In this document: positions 1 through 10,786 of the stretch, in pieces
How positions within the stretch are numbered: position 1 is the first letter of the stretch
Layout: the number at the start of each line of letters is the position of its first letter
Assembly: GCF_900090325.1 (NCBI RefSeq)
Contig: NZ_FMHW01000002.1
Span: forward strand, 4,217,001 to 4,281,000
Source of the DNA: Micromonospora pallida
GTDB taxonomy: Bacteria; Actinomycetota; Actinomycetes; Mycobacteriales; Micromonosporaceae
Reading direction: 5' to 3'
Length of the DNA: 64,000 bases
Notes under the pieces: generated by a model
Seen by the model: the letters and a program-made list of their open reading frames with translations, nothing else
The model's database searches: none
Told to the model about the DNA's origin: nothing
Translations under genes and position numbers: made by a program

Positions 1-1120
1 GGTTGCCGGCCGAGACCAGGCTGGACAAGCCCAGACCACGCCGGTCCGCCTCGGCGAGCAGGGCCACCCCGAACGCGCCGGACTGGCTGAAGAACCCGAC
101 CCGGCCGGCCGGCGGCAGGACCGGGGCGAGGGTGGCGTTGAGGCGTACCGCCGGATCGGTGTTGGCGATGCCCAGGCAGTTCGGGCCGACCACGCGCATG
201 CCGGCGGCGTGTGCCTGCCGGACCAGGGCGCGCTGGGCCGCCGCCCCCGCCGCGCCCGCCTCGGCGAACCCGGCGGAGATCACCACCAGGCCGTGCACCC
301 CGGCCGCCGCCGCGTCGGCCACCACCGCCGGCACCGCGTCCGGGGTCACCGCGACCACCGCCAGGTCCACCGGCTGACCGGCGTCGGCCGCCGATGGGTA
401 CGCGGGCAGCCCGGCGACCGTGGCCGCGCTCGGGTGCACCGGGACGACCGCACCGGCGAACCCGAAGTCGCGCAGATGCCCGAGCACCGCCGCGCCGACC
501 CCCTGGCCGGTGGCGCTGGCCCCGTACACGGCGATCCCGTGCGGGGCGAGCAGCCGGGCGATCGACCGGGCCTCGGTACGCTGCTCGCGGCCCCGCTGCA
601 CCTCGAGGGTCTGCTCGGTCGGGGCGATCGGGAAGCTCAGGTGCACCACCCCGTCGGCGAACTGCCGCTGGACCTGGTACCCGAAATCGGCGAAGACCCG
701 CTGCATCGCCCCGTTGGCCGGGAGCACCTCGGCGACGAAGGACGTGATGCCAGCCCGCCGGGCCGCGTCGGCGAGGTGCTCCAGCAGCACCGAACCGATC
801 CCCCGCCCCTGGTAGGCGTCCTCCACCACGAACGCCACCTCGGCGTCCGGCGAGCGCGGGCCGAGCCGCTCGTACCGGCCGACGGCGACGATCCGGTCGC
901 CGGCCAGCACCACGAACGCCTCCCGGTCGTGGTGGTCGACGTACACGAACCGGTGCAGGTCCCGGTCCGGAATGCGCGGGTACGGGGAGAAGTAGCGCAG
1001 ATAGCGGGTGCGCTCGGAGAACCGGGAGTGCATCGCCACGATGGCCGGCGCGTCGTCCGGGTCGATCCGTCGCAACTGGACGGTCGTACCATCGCTGAGC
1101 AGTACGTCCACGGTGCTCAC
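1..1120 (-). CDS. Pat-like protein acetyltransferase (GNAT + acyl-CoA synthetase NDP-forming domain), partial
   Basis: The gene runs off the left edge; about 373 codons are visible. Residues 1 to about 160 form a GNAT acetyltransferase domain with the acetyl-CoA loop GRGIGSVLLEHL. A CoA-binding domain of NDP-forming acyl-CoA synthetases follows (VVISAGFAEAG, VVGPNCLGIAN, FFSQSGAFG). N-terminal GNAT plus C-terminal synthetase-like domain is the arrangement of actinobacterial PatA-type lysine acetyltransferases, which switch off acetyl-CoA synthetase; this substrate is inferred. The GTG start at 1120 has GGGGAGGT just upstream. It lies 22 bp downstream of acuC on the same strand, so the two are probably cotranscribed. 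The ATP-grasp part, if present, lies outside the window. Confidence 0.85.
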   Translation of the reverse strand, partial: MSTVDVLLSDGTTVQLRRIDPDDAPAIVAMHSRFSERTRYLRYFSPYPRIPDRDLHRFVYVDHHDREAFVVLAGDRIVAVGRYERLGPRSPDAEVAFVVEDAYQGRGIGSVLLEHLADAARRAGITSFVAEVLPANGAMQRVFADFGYQVQRQFADGVVHLSFPIAPTEQTLEVQRGREQRTEARSIARLLAPHGIAVYGASATGQGVGAAVLGHLRDFGFAGAVVPVHPSAATVAGLPAYPSAADAGQPVDLAVVAVTPDAVPAVVADAAAAGVHGLVVISAGFAEAGAAGAAAQRALVRQAHAAGMRVVGPNCLGIANTDPAVRLNATLAPVLPPAGRVGFFSQSGAFGVALLAEADRRGLGLSSLVSAGN

Positions 1121-1142
1121 GTCCGGTACCTCCCCGGCCGGT

Positions 1143-2324
1143 TCAGTCTCTCGGGTCGTGCGGGTCGAGCCCGAACAGCGGGAAGACCGACCGGCGGGTG
1201 GCGGCGATGGCCCGATCCACCGCGTCCGGCTCACCGTTCGGCTGCCACGGCTCGTGCGTCGGGTCCACGCCGTCGCCCATCCGCAGCGGCACCACCCGGC
1301 CCGGCCGGCGGGCGGCGGCCAGCGCCCGCCAGGCCGGCGGGGTGAGGGTGGCCGGGTCGACCGGCTCGCCGGTGGCCACCGCGAGCAGGTGGGTCCAGGC
1401 CCGAGGCACCACCTCGACCAGGGCGTACCCACCGCCGCCGGTGGCCACCCAGCGTCCCTCGCACAACTCGTCGGCGAGTGCCCGCAGGGCGAGGTAGGTG
1501 GCCCGTTGCCCCTCGACGCTGAGCCGCAGGTCGGCCAGGGGGTCGAGCCGGTGTCCGTCCGCGCCGCACTGGGTGACCAGCACCTGCGGCCGGAACGCGC
1601 GGAGCACCGACGGCACCACCGCGTGGAACGCCCGCTGCCAGCCGGCGTCGTCGGTGCCGGGCGGCAACGGCAGGTTCACCGCGCTGCCCGGTGCCGCCGG
1701 GCCACCCGTCTCGTCCGGAAAGCCGGTGCCGGGGAAGAGCGCGAGCGGCGTCTCGTGCAGGCTGACCGTCAGCACCCGGGGCTCGTCCCAGAAGATCTGC
1801 TGCACCCCGTCGCCGTGGTGCACGTCCACGTCGACGTAGGCGACCCGCTCCGCGCCCAGGTCGAGCAGGCGGGCGATGGCCACCGCCGGGTCGTTGTAGA
1901 CACAGAAGCCGGCGGCCCGCCCGGCCATGGCGTGGTGCAGCCCGCCGGCCACGCTCACCGCCCGCCGCGCCTCGCCCCGCCAGACCGCCTCGGCGGCGGC
2001 CACCGTGGCACCGGCCACCAGCGCGCTGGACTCGTGCATGCCCTCGAAGATCGGGTTGTCCACGGTACCCAGGCCGTACCCGGAGAAGAACGGGTCGTGC
2101 GGGGCCGCCCGGACCGCGTCCAGGTAGTCCGCCCGGTGCACCCGGGTCAGCAGCGCCTCGTCGGCCGGCGCGGGTCGCACCATGCGCACCCCGGGCCGGT
2201 CGAGCACGCCCAACTCGCGGGCGAGCGCGACGGTCAGCTCCACCCGTACCGGATCCAGGGGATGGTCACCGAGGTCGTAGTCGAGCAGCGCCGCGTCCCA
2301 GACCACCACCGTGTCGTCGGACAT
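1143..2324 (-). CDS. acuC: Acetoin utilization protein AcuC, class I HDAC-like lysine deacetylase
   Basis: A 393-residue protein of the zinc-dependent histone-deacetylase superfamily. The diagnostic parts are GGLHHAM (His130-His131) and the zinc-binding stretch DVDVHHGDG (Asp167, His169), followed by QCGADGH and GGGGY near the C-terminus. In bacteria AcuC removes acetyl groups from acetyl-CoA synthetase and opposes an AcuA/Pat acetyltransferase. The gene directly downstream is such an acetyltransferase, so eraser and writer share an operon. The ATG at 2324 was chosen over an upstream in-frame extension to 2540 because the family starts at the first beta strand (VVVWDAAL) and the extension is low-complexity Gly/Arg/Pro. 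Confidence 0.9.
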   Translation of the reverse strand: MSDDTVVVWDAALLDYDLGDHPLDPVRVELTVALARELGVLDRPGVRMVRPAPADEALLTRVHRADYLDAVRAAPHDPFFSGYGLGTVDNPIFEGMHESSALVAGATVAAAEAVWRGEARRAVSVAGGLHHAMAGRAAGFCVYNDPAVAIARLLDLGAERVAYVDVDVHHGDGVQQIFWDEPRVLTVSLHETPLALFPGTGFPDETGGPAAPGSAVNLPLPPGTDDAGWQRAFHAVVPSVLRAFRPQVLVTQCGADGHRLDPLADLRLSVEGQRATYLALRALADELCEGRWVATGGGGYALVEVVPRAWTHLLAVATGEPVDPATLTPPAWRALAAARRPGRVVPLRMGDGVDPTHEPWQPNGEPDAVDRAIAATRRSVFPLFGLDPHDPRD

Positions 2325-2476
2325 GGGGTCATCGTCGCACGGGGGCCCACCAGACGGGCCAGCCAGGCTGTGCCGTTCCAGCCGACCGGCACGCGGGTCC
2401 CGGCCGATGGGCCACCCGGGCCGGGGTGCGCGGGTCACGGCCGACCTGGCCTGGACGTCCCGGCCGGCGCGTGACG

Positions 2477-3334
2477 TCAGCGTTCCGGCTCCGGGCCGGT
2501 GGCCACCGGCCGGTCCGGGTCGGCCAGCCACCCGCTCCACGAACCGACGTACAGGGCCGCGTCGGGCCGGCCGGCGAGGTGCAGCGCCAGCACCGTCTGC
2601 GCGGCGGTCACCCCTGATCCGCAGTACGCCCCGACCGGCTGATCGGCGGTGACCCCGGCGGCGGCGAACCGGTCCCGCATCAGAGCGACGGACGGGAAGC
2701 GGCCCTCGGCGACGTACTCCGGGGCGGGCAGGTTCGCCGCACCGGGGATGTGTCCGGCGACCGGGTCGACCGGCTCGGCCTCACCCCGGTAACGCGGGGC
2801 GGCCCGGACGTCGAGCAGCACCCCCGTGTCGGCGGCGGCGAGCCGGGCGGCGGCGTCGGCGTCGAGCACCGGCAACCCGCCGGGACGGACGGTGACGTCG
2901 CCGGGCGGAGGAGCCGGCACGTCGGTGTCGACCGGCAGGCCGGCGGCCGCCCAGGCCGGAAAGCCCCCGTGCAGCACCCGGACCGGGCGGTGTCCAGCCC
3001 AGCGCAGCGTCCACCAGGCGCGGGCCGCGGCCATCCCGTCACCGCCGTCGTACACCACCACCGGGTGCCCCTCCCGGACGCCCGCGCGGCGCAGCGCCGC
3101 CTGGAGCACGGCCGGGTCGGGCAGCGGGTGCCGCCCGTCGGGGCCGGGCGGACCGCACAGCTCGGTGTCCAGGTCGACGAAGACCGCACCGGGCAGGTGG
3201 CCGGCGGCGTAGTCGCCCCGGCCGGGCGGGCCGGCGAGCCGCCAACGGACGTCGAGCAGGATGGGCGGGTGGGCGTGACCGATCTCGACGGCCAACTCCG
3301 CCGCCTCGACCAGGAGATCGTCGGTACCGGACAT
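2477..3334 (-). CDS. sseA: Thiosulfate/3-mercaptopyruvate sulfurtransferase (tandem rhodanese)
   Basis: A 285-residue protein with two rhodanese domains, roughly residues 8-135 and 155-280. The N-terminal domain is structural; its loop YDGGDGM has no cysteine. The C-terminal domain carries the catalytic loop YCGSGVTA with Cys238; CG-S/T-G loops are typical of mercaptopyruvate sulfurtransferases, whereas thiosulfate rhodaneses have CRKGVT. It transfers sulfane sulfur to thiols or cyanide in the cytosol. It is transcribed away from the iron regulator gene at 3434, with about 100 bp between the starts. Confidence 0.88.
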   Translation of the reverse strand: MSGTDDLLVEAAELAVEIGHAHPPILLDVRWRLAGPPGRGDYAAGHLPGAVFVDLDTELCGPPGPDGRHPLPDPAVLQAALRRAGVREGHPVVVYDGGDGMAAARAWWTLRWAGHRPVRVLHGGFPAWAAAGLPVDTDVPAPPPGDVTVRPGGLPVLDADAAARLAAADTGVLLDVRAAPRYRGEAEPVDPVAGHIPGAANLPAPEYVAEGRFPSVALMRDRFAAAGVTADQPVGAYCGSGVTAAQTVLALHLAGRPDAALYVGSWSGWLADPDRPVATGPEPER

Positions 3335-3433
3335 GGCGTCCAGTTAACCCCATCGCACCGTCCTGACCGGCGGTTCGCCGCCGGCCGTCGACCGGTCACC
3401 GGGGTAGCATCGATTCTTGGGAGGACCTGCCAC

Positions 3434-4120
3434 GTGAAACATGATCTGGTCGACACGACCGAGATGTACCTGCGCACCATCCTCGAACTCGAGGAGGAGG
3501 GGGTGCCGCCGCTGCGCGCCCGGATTGCCGAGCGGCTACGGCAGAGCGGTCCGACCGTCAGTCAGACCGTCGCCCGGATGGAACGCGACGGGCTGCTCAC
3601 CGTCGAGGGCGACCGGCACCTCGCACTGACCCCGCTGGGCCGCGGCACGGCCGTCTCGGTGATGCGCAAGCACCGCCTCGCCGAGCTGCTGCTGGTCAAC
3701 GTGATCGGCATGCCCTACGAGGAGGCCCACGAGGAGGCCTGCCGGTGGGAGCACGTGATGAGCGACGCGGTGGAGAAGCGGGTCTACGACCTGCTCAACC
3801 GCCCGACACGCTCCCCGTACGGCAACCCCATCCCAGGGCTGGAGGAGTTGGGCACGCCGGAGCAGCCCAGCGCCGAGGCGGTCGACGGCGAACGGAACCT
3901 GGCCTTCCCCGGCCTCGCCGGGCGGGTGATCGTACGGCGGATCTGCGAGAGCGTACAGACCGACGCGGACGTGCTGCGCCAGCTGCACGCCGCCGGGGTG
4001 GACCCGGGCGCCACGGTGACGGTCGCCCAGGAACGGGACGCGGTCACCATCGACCGCTCAGGCGAGAAGATCCGTCTCCCCCGCGAGGTCGCCTCCCGGG
4101 TGTTCGTCGCCGCCCACTGA
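3434..4120 (+). CDS. ideR: IdeR/DtxR-family iron-dependent transcriptional regulator
   Basis: A 228-residue DtxR-family repressor. The N-terminal winged helix (VDTTEMYLRTI, then SGPTVSQTVARMERDGL) is nearly the IdeR/DtxR textbook sequence. The metal-binding and dimer region contains CRWEHVM with the Cys, Glu and His ligands. The last 80 residues form the SH3-like domain (GRVIVRRICESVQ to the end). With Fe2+ such proteins repress siderophore uptake and activate iron storage. Length matches mycobacterial IdeR (about 230). The GTG start at 3434 follows GGGAGGACC. No clear IdeR operator was found near the gene itself. Confidence 0.92.
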   Translation: MKHDLVDTTEMYLRTILELEEEGVPPLRARIAERLRQSGPTVSQTVARMERDGLLTVEGDRHLALTPLGRGTAVSVMRKHRLAELLLVNVIGMPYEEAHEEACRWEHVMSDAVEKRVYDLLNRPTRSPYGNPIPGLEELGTPEQPSAEAVDGERNLAFPGLAGRVIVRRICESVQTDADVLRQLHAAGVDPGATVTVAQERDAVTIDRSGEKIRLPREVASRVFVAAH

Positions 4121-4189
4121 TTCGTCACACCCGCTGATTCGTCCACCCCGGTTTCCGACGTGCGCCGGGCGGGCCGGTGCCCGTCCGGC

Positions 4190-4432
4190 TCAGTCGGTGA
4201 CGTACGGGCAGTGCCGGCAGCCGCGCCCGCAGCAGGTGCCGCGCCGGGCGAGAAAGCCGGCGGTGAGGACGAACAGACCGGTCCCCGGGTCAAGGTAGCC
4301 GGCTTCGCCGGCGGCCAGGGCGGCGGCGTGCGCGGCGAGGATCCGCTCCCGCTCGGGATGCCGGGGCGACAGGCGGGACGGGTGGGGCTCGCTCAACGCC
4401 CGTGCCGCCAGCGGCCGCCGCTCTCCACCCAC
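4190..4432 (-). CDS. DUF5522 family small cysteine-rich protein
   Basis: A small protein of about 80 residues whose core matches the actinobacterial DUF5522 family: RHPERERILAAHAAALA, then GYLDPGTGLFVLTAGFLA and a C-terminal RRGTCCGRGCRHCPY. The four clustered cysteines suggest metal or Fe-S binding; no function is established to my knowledge. The start is uncertain. GTG at 4432 and an internal TTG are possible, and neither has a clear ribosome binding site. It converges on the iron regulator gene with about 70 bp between the stops. Confidence 0.7.
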   Translation of the reverse strand: MGGERRPLAARALSEPHPSRLSPRHPERERILAAHAAALAAGEAGYLDPGTGLFVLTAGFLARRGTCCGRGCRHCPYVTD

Positions 4433-4531
4433 CCGTGCAGTGTAGGTGGGGCGGGCGGCGAGAAGCGGACGAGAGTACCCCGTCGTCCGGGGCAGCCGGG
4501 TACGGGACGAGGCGGAACGGGGCCGGCTCAA

Positions 4532-4857
4532 CCACTGCGCGGTGCGGAGCACGACGACCGCCTCCCAGGGCCAGGTCGTGGCGTACATGGACTACGCCGA
4601 CAGCTGGGTCGAGGTCACCGTCTTCGCCCCCACGGGCCGGGAACTACACGGCGCACGTCGCGTACGCCGCGGGCTACGGCGACGCGCAGCACACCCTCAC
4701 CGTCAACGGCGGCGCGCAGGTGGTCACCTATCCGAACACCGGCTGGGAGACCTGGCGACAGGTACAGGCCGACGTCACGCTGAACGCCGGCTTCAACACC
4801 CTGCGGCTCACCCACCGGAGCCGCTGGGCGGAACTCGACTTCGTCGAGGTCACCTGA
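4532..4857 (+). pseudogene. Frameshifted fragment of a secreted-type carbohydrate-binding module (CBM6/CBM35-like)
   Basis: Two overlapping frames together encode a recognisable carbohydrate-binding module. The first frame gives STTTASQGQVVAYMDYADS and WVEVTVFAPT; the second gives AGNYTAHVAYAAGYGDAQ, VVTYPNTGWETWR and RLTHRSRWAELDFVEV. The join is near 4635, where ACGGGCCGGGAAC would read in frame if one G were absent, so a one-base insertion splits the module. No signal peptide, catalytic domain or plausible start precedes it. It looks like the remnant of a secreted glycosidase or adhesin gene; a sequencing indel is the alternative for the frameshift but would not explain the missing 5' part. 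Confidence 0.7.
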
Positions 4858-4951
4858 CGGCCGTCGCCAACCCCGCCTGCGGCGGCCGGAAGCGTTCGAT
4901 CGGCTCTCGAGAGAGGCTCGACCCCGAACAACAAAAAGACGTTTGTGAATA

Positions 4952-4980
4952 TTGACAGGTGAGGCTAGGCGGTCCAGAGT
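4952..4980 (+). promoter_or_regulatory. Candidate promoter of the M15 peptidase gene
   Basis: TTGACA at 4952-4957 is followed after 17 bp by CAGAGT at 4975-4980, a spacing typical of housekeeping sigma promoters; the -10 is imperfect. The preceding bases (4929-4951) are strikingly A+T-rich for this genome and could act as an UP element. The predicted transcript starts about 27 bp before the ATG at 5014. Confidence 0.5.
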
Positions 4981-5013
4981 GTCCAACATCATTTCGTCCC
5001 GCTAGGAGCTTCG

Positions 5014-5748
5014 ATGTTCCGACGTACACTCCGGATCGCCGCTGCGCTGCTGCTCACCGCGACCGCGAGCCTGGTCGTCGCCACGACGACGGCCGCCCCC
5101 GCCCAGGCCGACACCTGTTACACCTGGCCCCGCTACCTGCACGCCGGCATGACCGGCGACGATGTGCGGCAGCTGCAGATCCGGATCTCCGGTTATCCCG
5201 CCTACGGCCAGGTCCTCGCCCTCGACGGCTCGTACGGCCCGGCGACCGAAGCGGCGGTGCGCCGGTTCCAGCAGGCGTGGGGGCTCACCGTCGACGGCAA
5301 GGCCGGACCGCAGACCCTCGGCAAGATCTACGACCTGCAGGACGGCGACTGCACCCCGGCCAACTTCTCCTACAGCGAGATGAACCGCTGCAACTCGGAC
5401 TGGTCCGGCGGCGCGGTCTCCGCCTCGACGGCGAAGTTCAACGCGTTGGTCGTGATGTGGAAGCTAGAGGCGATGCGGCACGCACTCGGCGACGTCTCCA
5501 TCAACATCTCCAGCGGCTTCCGCAGTTACGCCTGCAACAGTGCGGTCGGCGGCTCGCCGACGAGCAAGCACGTCTACGGGCTCGCTGCCGATCTCATCGG
5601 ACGCCCGTCCCTCTGCACGCTGGCCAAGCAGTCCCGTTACCACGGGTTCAACCTGATCCTCGGCCCCGGTTACCCCGACCACAACGACCACACCCATGTC
5701 GCCACCCAGACGAACCTCTACTGGGAAGCCCCTTCCTGCGGGATCTGA
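5014..5748 (+). CDS. Secreted zinc D-Ala-D-Ala carboxypeptidase (peptidoglycan-binding domain + peptidase M15)
   Basis: A 244-residue exported peptidase. Residues 1-32 form a signal peptide (MFRRTLRIAAALLLTATA, cleavage likely after APAQA). A PG_binding_1 domain spans about 40-110 (DDVRQLQIRI, YGPATEAAVRRFQ). The C-terminal M15 domain has SKHVYGLAADL, supplying the first His and Asp zinc ligands, and DHTHV, supplying the last His. The architecture matches the Streptomyces albus G type DD-peptidase. It probably trims cell-wall stem peptides outside the membrane. TAGGAGC precedes the ATG. It stands alone between two gene remnants. Confidence 0.88.
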   Translation: MFRRTLRIAAALLLTATASLVVATTTAAPAQADTCYTWPRYLHAGMTGDDVRQLQIRISGYPAYGQVLALDGSYGPATEAAVRRFQQAWGLTVDGKAGPQTLGKIYDLQDGDCTPANFSYSEMNRCNSDWSGGAVSASTAKFNALVVMWKLEAMRHALGDVSINISSGFRSYACNSAVGGSPTSKHVYGLAADLIGRPSLCTLAKQSRYHGFNLILGPGYPDHNDHTHVATQTNLYWEAPSCGI

Positions 5749-5772
5749 GCCGCAGCGAACGCCGCACGGGGA

Positions 5773-5835
5773 GCGGGCCCGTGGCTGGACGACCCGGAAA
5801 CGTTCACCGCGACCGTCGCCGCCTTCCTCCGCTGA
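5773..5835 (+). pseudogene. Possible C-terminal remnant of an alpha/beta hydrolase
   Basis: A short open stretch just after the peptidase reads AGPWLDDPETFTATVAAFLR before a TGA at 5833. This resembles the extreme C-terminus of alpha/beta-fold hydrolases (D-P-E-x-F, then V-x-x-F-L before the stop). Nothing recognisable of the fold precedes it, so if real it is a deletion scar. The evidence is a 20-residue resemblance only. Confidence 0.35.
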
Positions 5836-5954
5836 ACCACCGACGGCCGACCGACGCCGCCTCGCCCGGCGCAGGCGTGACGCGCGGGACGGGTTCACTG
5901 CGACCTGAGCCGCGCCGGGCGGCGGGCCGGTCCGGGCGGGCCAGGGCAGCACGC

Positions 5955-5986
5955 GACCGCCCGGACCGGGATCGGTCCGGGCGGTC
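5955..5986 (-). terminator. Strong hairpin terminator downstream of nrdJ
   Basis: A perfect 13-bp inverted repeat, GACCGCCCGGACC at 5955-5967 and its complement at 5974-5986, encloses a 6-nt loop. It lies 15 bp beyond the nrdJ stop codon. No T-run follows, as is common in actinobacteria. Confidence 0.75.
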
Positions 5987-6000
5987 GTCACCGTACGACG

Positions 6001-8850
<2,850 letters not shown>

Positions 8851-8913
8851 CTCATCCGCCCCCTCGTCTGCGCGGTAACCAACCGCGCGTCGTCACTTAA
8901 TCGCTCGAAAAAC

Positions 8914-9420
8914 TCAGTTGGTGCGGTCTGCCGCCCCGGCGGCGGCCCCGTCGCCCTCGACGCCCGCCCGGACACTCGCCGCCGCCCGCAGCGTGTCGAT
9001 CTCGCGCTCGAAGTCGGCCAGCGAGTCGAAGGACCGGTAGACGCTGGCGAAGCGGAGGTAGGCCACCTCGTCCAGGTCCCGCAGCGGGCCCAGGATCGCG
9101 AGCCCCACCTCGTGGCTCGGGAGCTCCGCCGCGCCCTTGGCCCGCACGGTCTCCTCGACCTTCTGTGCCAACAGGGCGATCGAGTCGTCGTCGACCGGCC
9201 GGCCCTGGCATGCCTTGCGGACCCCGCCGATGATCTTCGTACGGCTGAACGGCTCGGTCACCCCGCTCCGCTTGACCACGGCGAGGACCGCCTCCTCGAC
9301 CGTGGTGAACCGCTTGCCACATTCCGGGCAGGCCCGGCGACGCCGGATCAACTGGCCGTCGTCGGCCTCCCGCGAGTCGACCACCCGGGAGTCGGCGTGC
9401 CGGCAGTACGGGCACCGCAT
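8914..9420 (-). CDS. nrdR: Transcriptional repressor NrdR
   Basis: A 168-residue repressor of ribonucleotide reductase genes. The N-terminal zinc ribbon has cysteines in MRCPYCRH and ACPECGKRF. An ATP-cone domain follows ([16 protein letters not shown] to about residue 136), which senses ATP/dATP. The C-terminus ([18 protein letters not shown]) is a variable tail. ATG at 9420 begins with the invariant MRCPYC, with GGAGG in the upstream leader (CGAAGGAGG in transcription direction). It is the first gene of the operon with nrdJ. Confidence 0.96.
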   Translation of the reverse strand: MRCPYCRHADSRVVDSREADDGQLIRRRRACPECGKRFTTVEEAVLAVVKRSGVTEPFSRTKIIGGVRKACQGRPVDDDSIALLAQKVEETVRAKGAAELPSHEVGLAILGPLRDLDEVAYLRFASVYRSFDSLADFEREIDTLRAAASVRAGVEGDGAAAGAADRTN

Positions 9421-9543
9421 CGCCGAACCTCCTTCATCGATCGCGGCCGCGCCCCGTCCCCGGACACGCGTCATCACGGCGGAACCATCGGTCGATGGCC
9501 GCCGCCGTAGACGCCGAACGGGGAGTGCGGTCGGTAGTCGAAC

Positions 9544-9559
9544 CCAACCTATAGGCGAC
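9544..9559. promoter_or_regulatory. Candidate NrdR box (distal)
   Basis: A 16-bp window centred on the palindrome CCTATAGG (9548-9555), flanked by CAA on the left. Its centre is 30 bp from that of the second box at 9574-9589, close to three helical turns; paired boxes of such spacing are characteristic of NrdR operators. Confidence 0.55.
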
Positions 9560-9573
9560 TTACACCCATGTGA

Positions 9574-9589
9574 CTACTACATCTAGGGG
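9574..9589. promoter_or_regulatory. Candidate NrdR box (second of the pair)
   Basis: A 16-bp window containing CTACATCTAGGGG, near-palindromic around CTACATCTAG. Read on the minus strand it is CCCCTAGATGTAG, which resembles actinobacterial NrdR boxes upstream of nrdRJ. It lies about 155 bp upstream of the nrdR start, inside the divergent nrdR/lexA region. Confidence 0.55.
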
Positions 9590-9712
9590 TCGACCGTATG
9601 CCGCGGACCGGCGGCGGTCAAGTTGGGAGCGGCGTGTCCGGCGCGTCATGTCGAACCCCCACTCCCAACGCCCGGACCGGCCCACCGGTTACCGCTCCAC
9701 CAGCCGGACAAT

Positions 9713-9726
9713 CGAACAGGAGTTCG
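9713..9726. promoter_or_regulatory. SOS box (LexA operator) upstream of lexA
   Basis: CGAACAGGAGTTCG matches the Gram-positive/actinobacterial LexA consensus CGAAC-N4-GTTCG perfectly. It lies 212 bp upstream of the lexA GTG, implying a long leader and autoregulation. Confidence 0.85.
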
Positions 9727-9937
9727 AGCACGCGTACCATTTACCAGAAACCGGCGTACCGCGAGGACGGTATTCCCCGCGACACGCCGGAATCAGGTCG
9801 TACAGGCGTTTGAAAATAACCCATCCCACCTATACGGTCGGGAACAACCGGACCGGCGCGCCGTCGAGGCGCCCGGCTGCGACATCCGTAGGCACCACCA
9901 GCCGCCGAGGCACCAGCGCCGACCAGGGAGGACGGAC

Positions 9938-10723
9938 GTGTCGACCGAGGACCGGGCCAGCCGGCCGAAGCCCCCGCAGCAGATCGCCGAGGCGGGGCCG
10001 CCGGCCACCCGCCGTCGGGCCGCGCGCAGCCGGACGGGCCAGCCCGCCGTGCGTCCGGTCACCCCGGTGGTCAGCGCCTTCCCCGACCCGGCCACGGTCG
10101 ACCTGACCGCCCGGCAGCGCCGGATCCTGGACTTCATCCGGGACTGGGTCGACCGGCACGGGTACCCGCCCAGCGTGCGCGAGATCGGTGAGGCGGTGGG
10201 CCTGGTCTCCCCGTCCAGCGTCGCCTACCAGCTCAAGGAGTTGGAACGGAAGGGCTTCCTGCGGCGCGACCCGAACCGCCCCCGCGCGGTGGACGTCCGT
10301 CCGCCCAGCGACATGATCGACGACGAGGCCACCCGCTCGCAGCGGCCCGCCCCGGCGTACGTGCCGATGCTCGGTCGGATCGCCGCCGGTGGGCCGATCC
10401 TCGCCGAGCAGACCGTCGAGGACATCTTCCCCCTCCCCCGCGAACTGGTGGGCGAGGGCGAGGTCTTCATGCTCCAGGTCAAGGGCGACTCGATGCTCGA
10501 CGCCGCCATCTGCGACGGGGACTGGGTCGTGGTCCGGCAGCAGCCGACCGCCGACAGCGGCGAAATCGTGGCCGCGATGCTCGACGGCGAAGCGACCGTC
10601 AAGACCTACCGCCACCGCGACGGGCACGTCTGGCTGATGCCGCAGAACCCGGCCTTCGACCCGATCCCCGGTGACGACGCGACCATCATGGGCCGCGTGG
10701 TGGCGGTGCTCCGCCGCATCTGA
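9938..10723 (+). CDS. lexA: SOS-response repressor LexA
   Basis: A 261-residue LexA. Residues 1-50 are a basic, probably disordered extension. The winged helix-turn-helix spans about 55-120 ([35 protein letters not shown]). Autocleavage site Ala150-Gly151 lies in [13 protein letters not shown]. The catalytic dyad is Ser185 in [14 protein letters not shown] and Lys222 in EATVKTYR. It represses DNA-damage genes until RecA filaments trigger self-cleavage. The GTG at 9938 follows AGGGAGGAC at a suitable distance; an upstream in-frame extension lacks such a signal. It is divergent from nrdR-nrdJ. Confidence 0.95.
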   Translation: MSTEDRASRPKPPQQIAEAGPPATRRRAARSRTGQPAVRPVTPVVSAFPDPATVDLTARQRRILDFIRDWVDRHGYPPSVREIGEAVGLVSPSSVAYQLKELERKGFLRRDPNRPRAVDVRPPSDMIDDEATRSQRPAPAYVPMLGRIAAGGPILAEQTVEDIFPLPRELVGEGEVFMLQVKGDSMLDAAICDGDWVVVRQQPTADSGEIVAAMLDGEATVKTYRHRDGHVWLMPQNPAFDPIPGDDATIMGRVVAVLRRI

Positions 10724-10786
10724 CCGCCGGGCCGGCACCACCGGCCTTCCGCGTTACCGGTACCGGGGGTGCCCTGGTGGCTGTGG

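Noticed and set aside
4956..4975. IdeR box candidate (AGGTGAGGCTAGGC) in the peptidase promoter
   Set aside because: Only the left half matches the 19-bp consensus (11 of 19); symmetry is absent.
9421..9937. Cobalamin riboswitch upstream of nrdR-nrdJ
   Set aside because: No B12-box-like sequence was seen; NrdR boxes explain the regulation.
10730..10746. Hairpin GGCCGG/CCGGCC after lexA as terminator
   Set aside because: Six pairs of the commonest word in this DNA; expected by chance.
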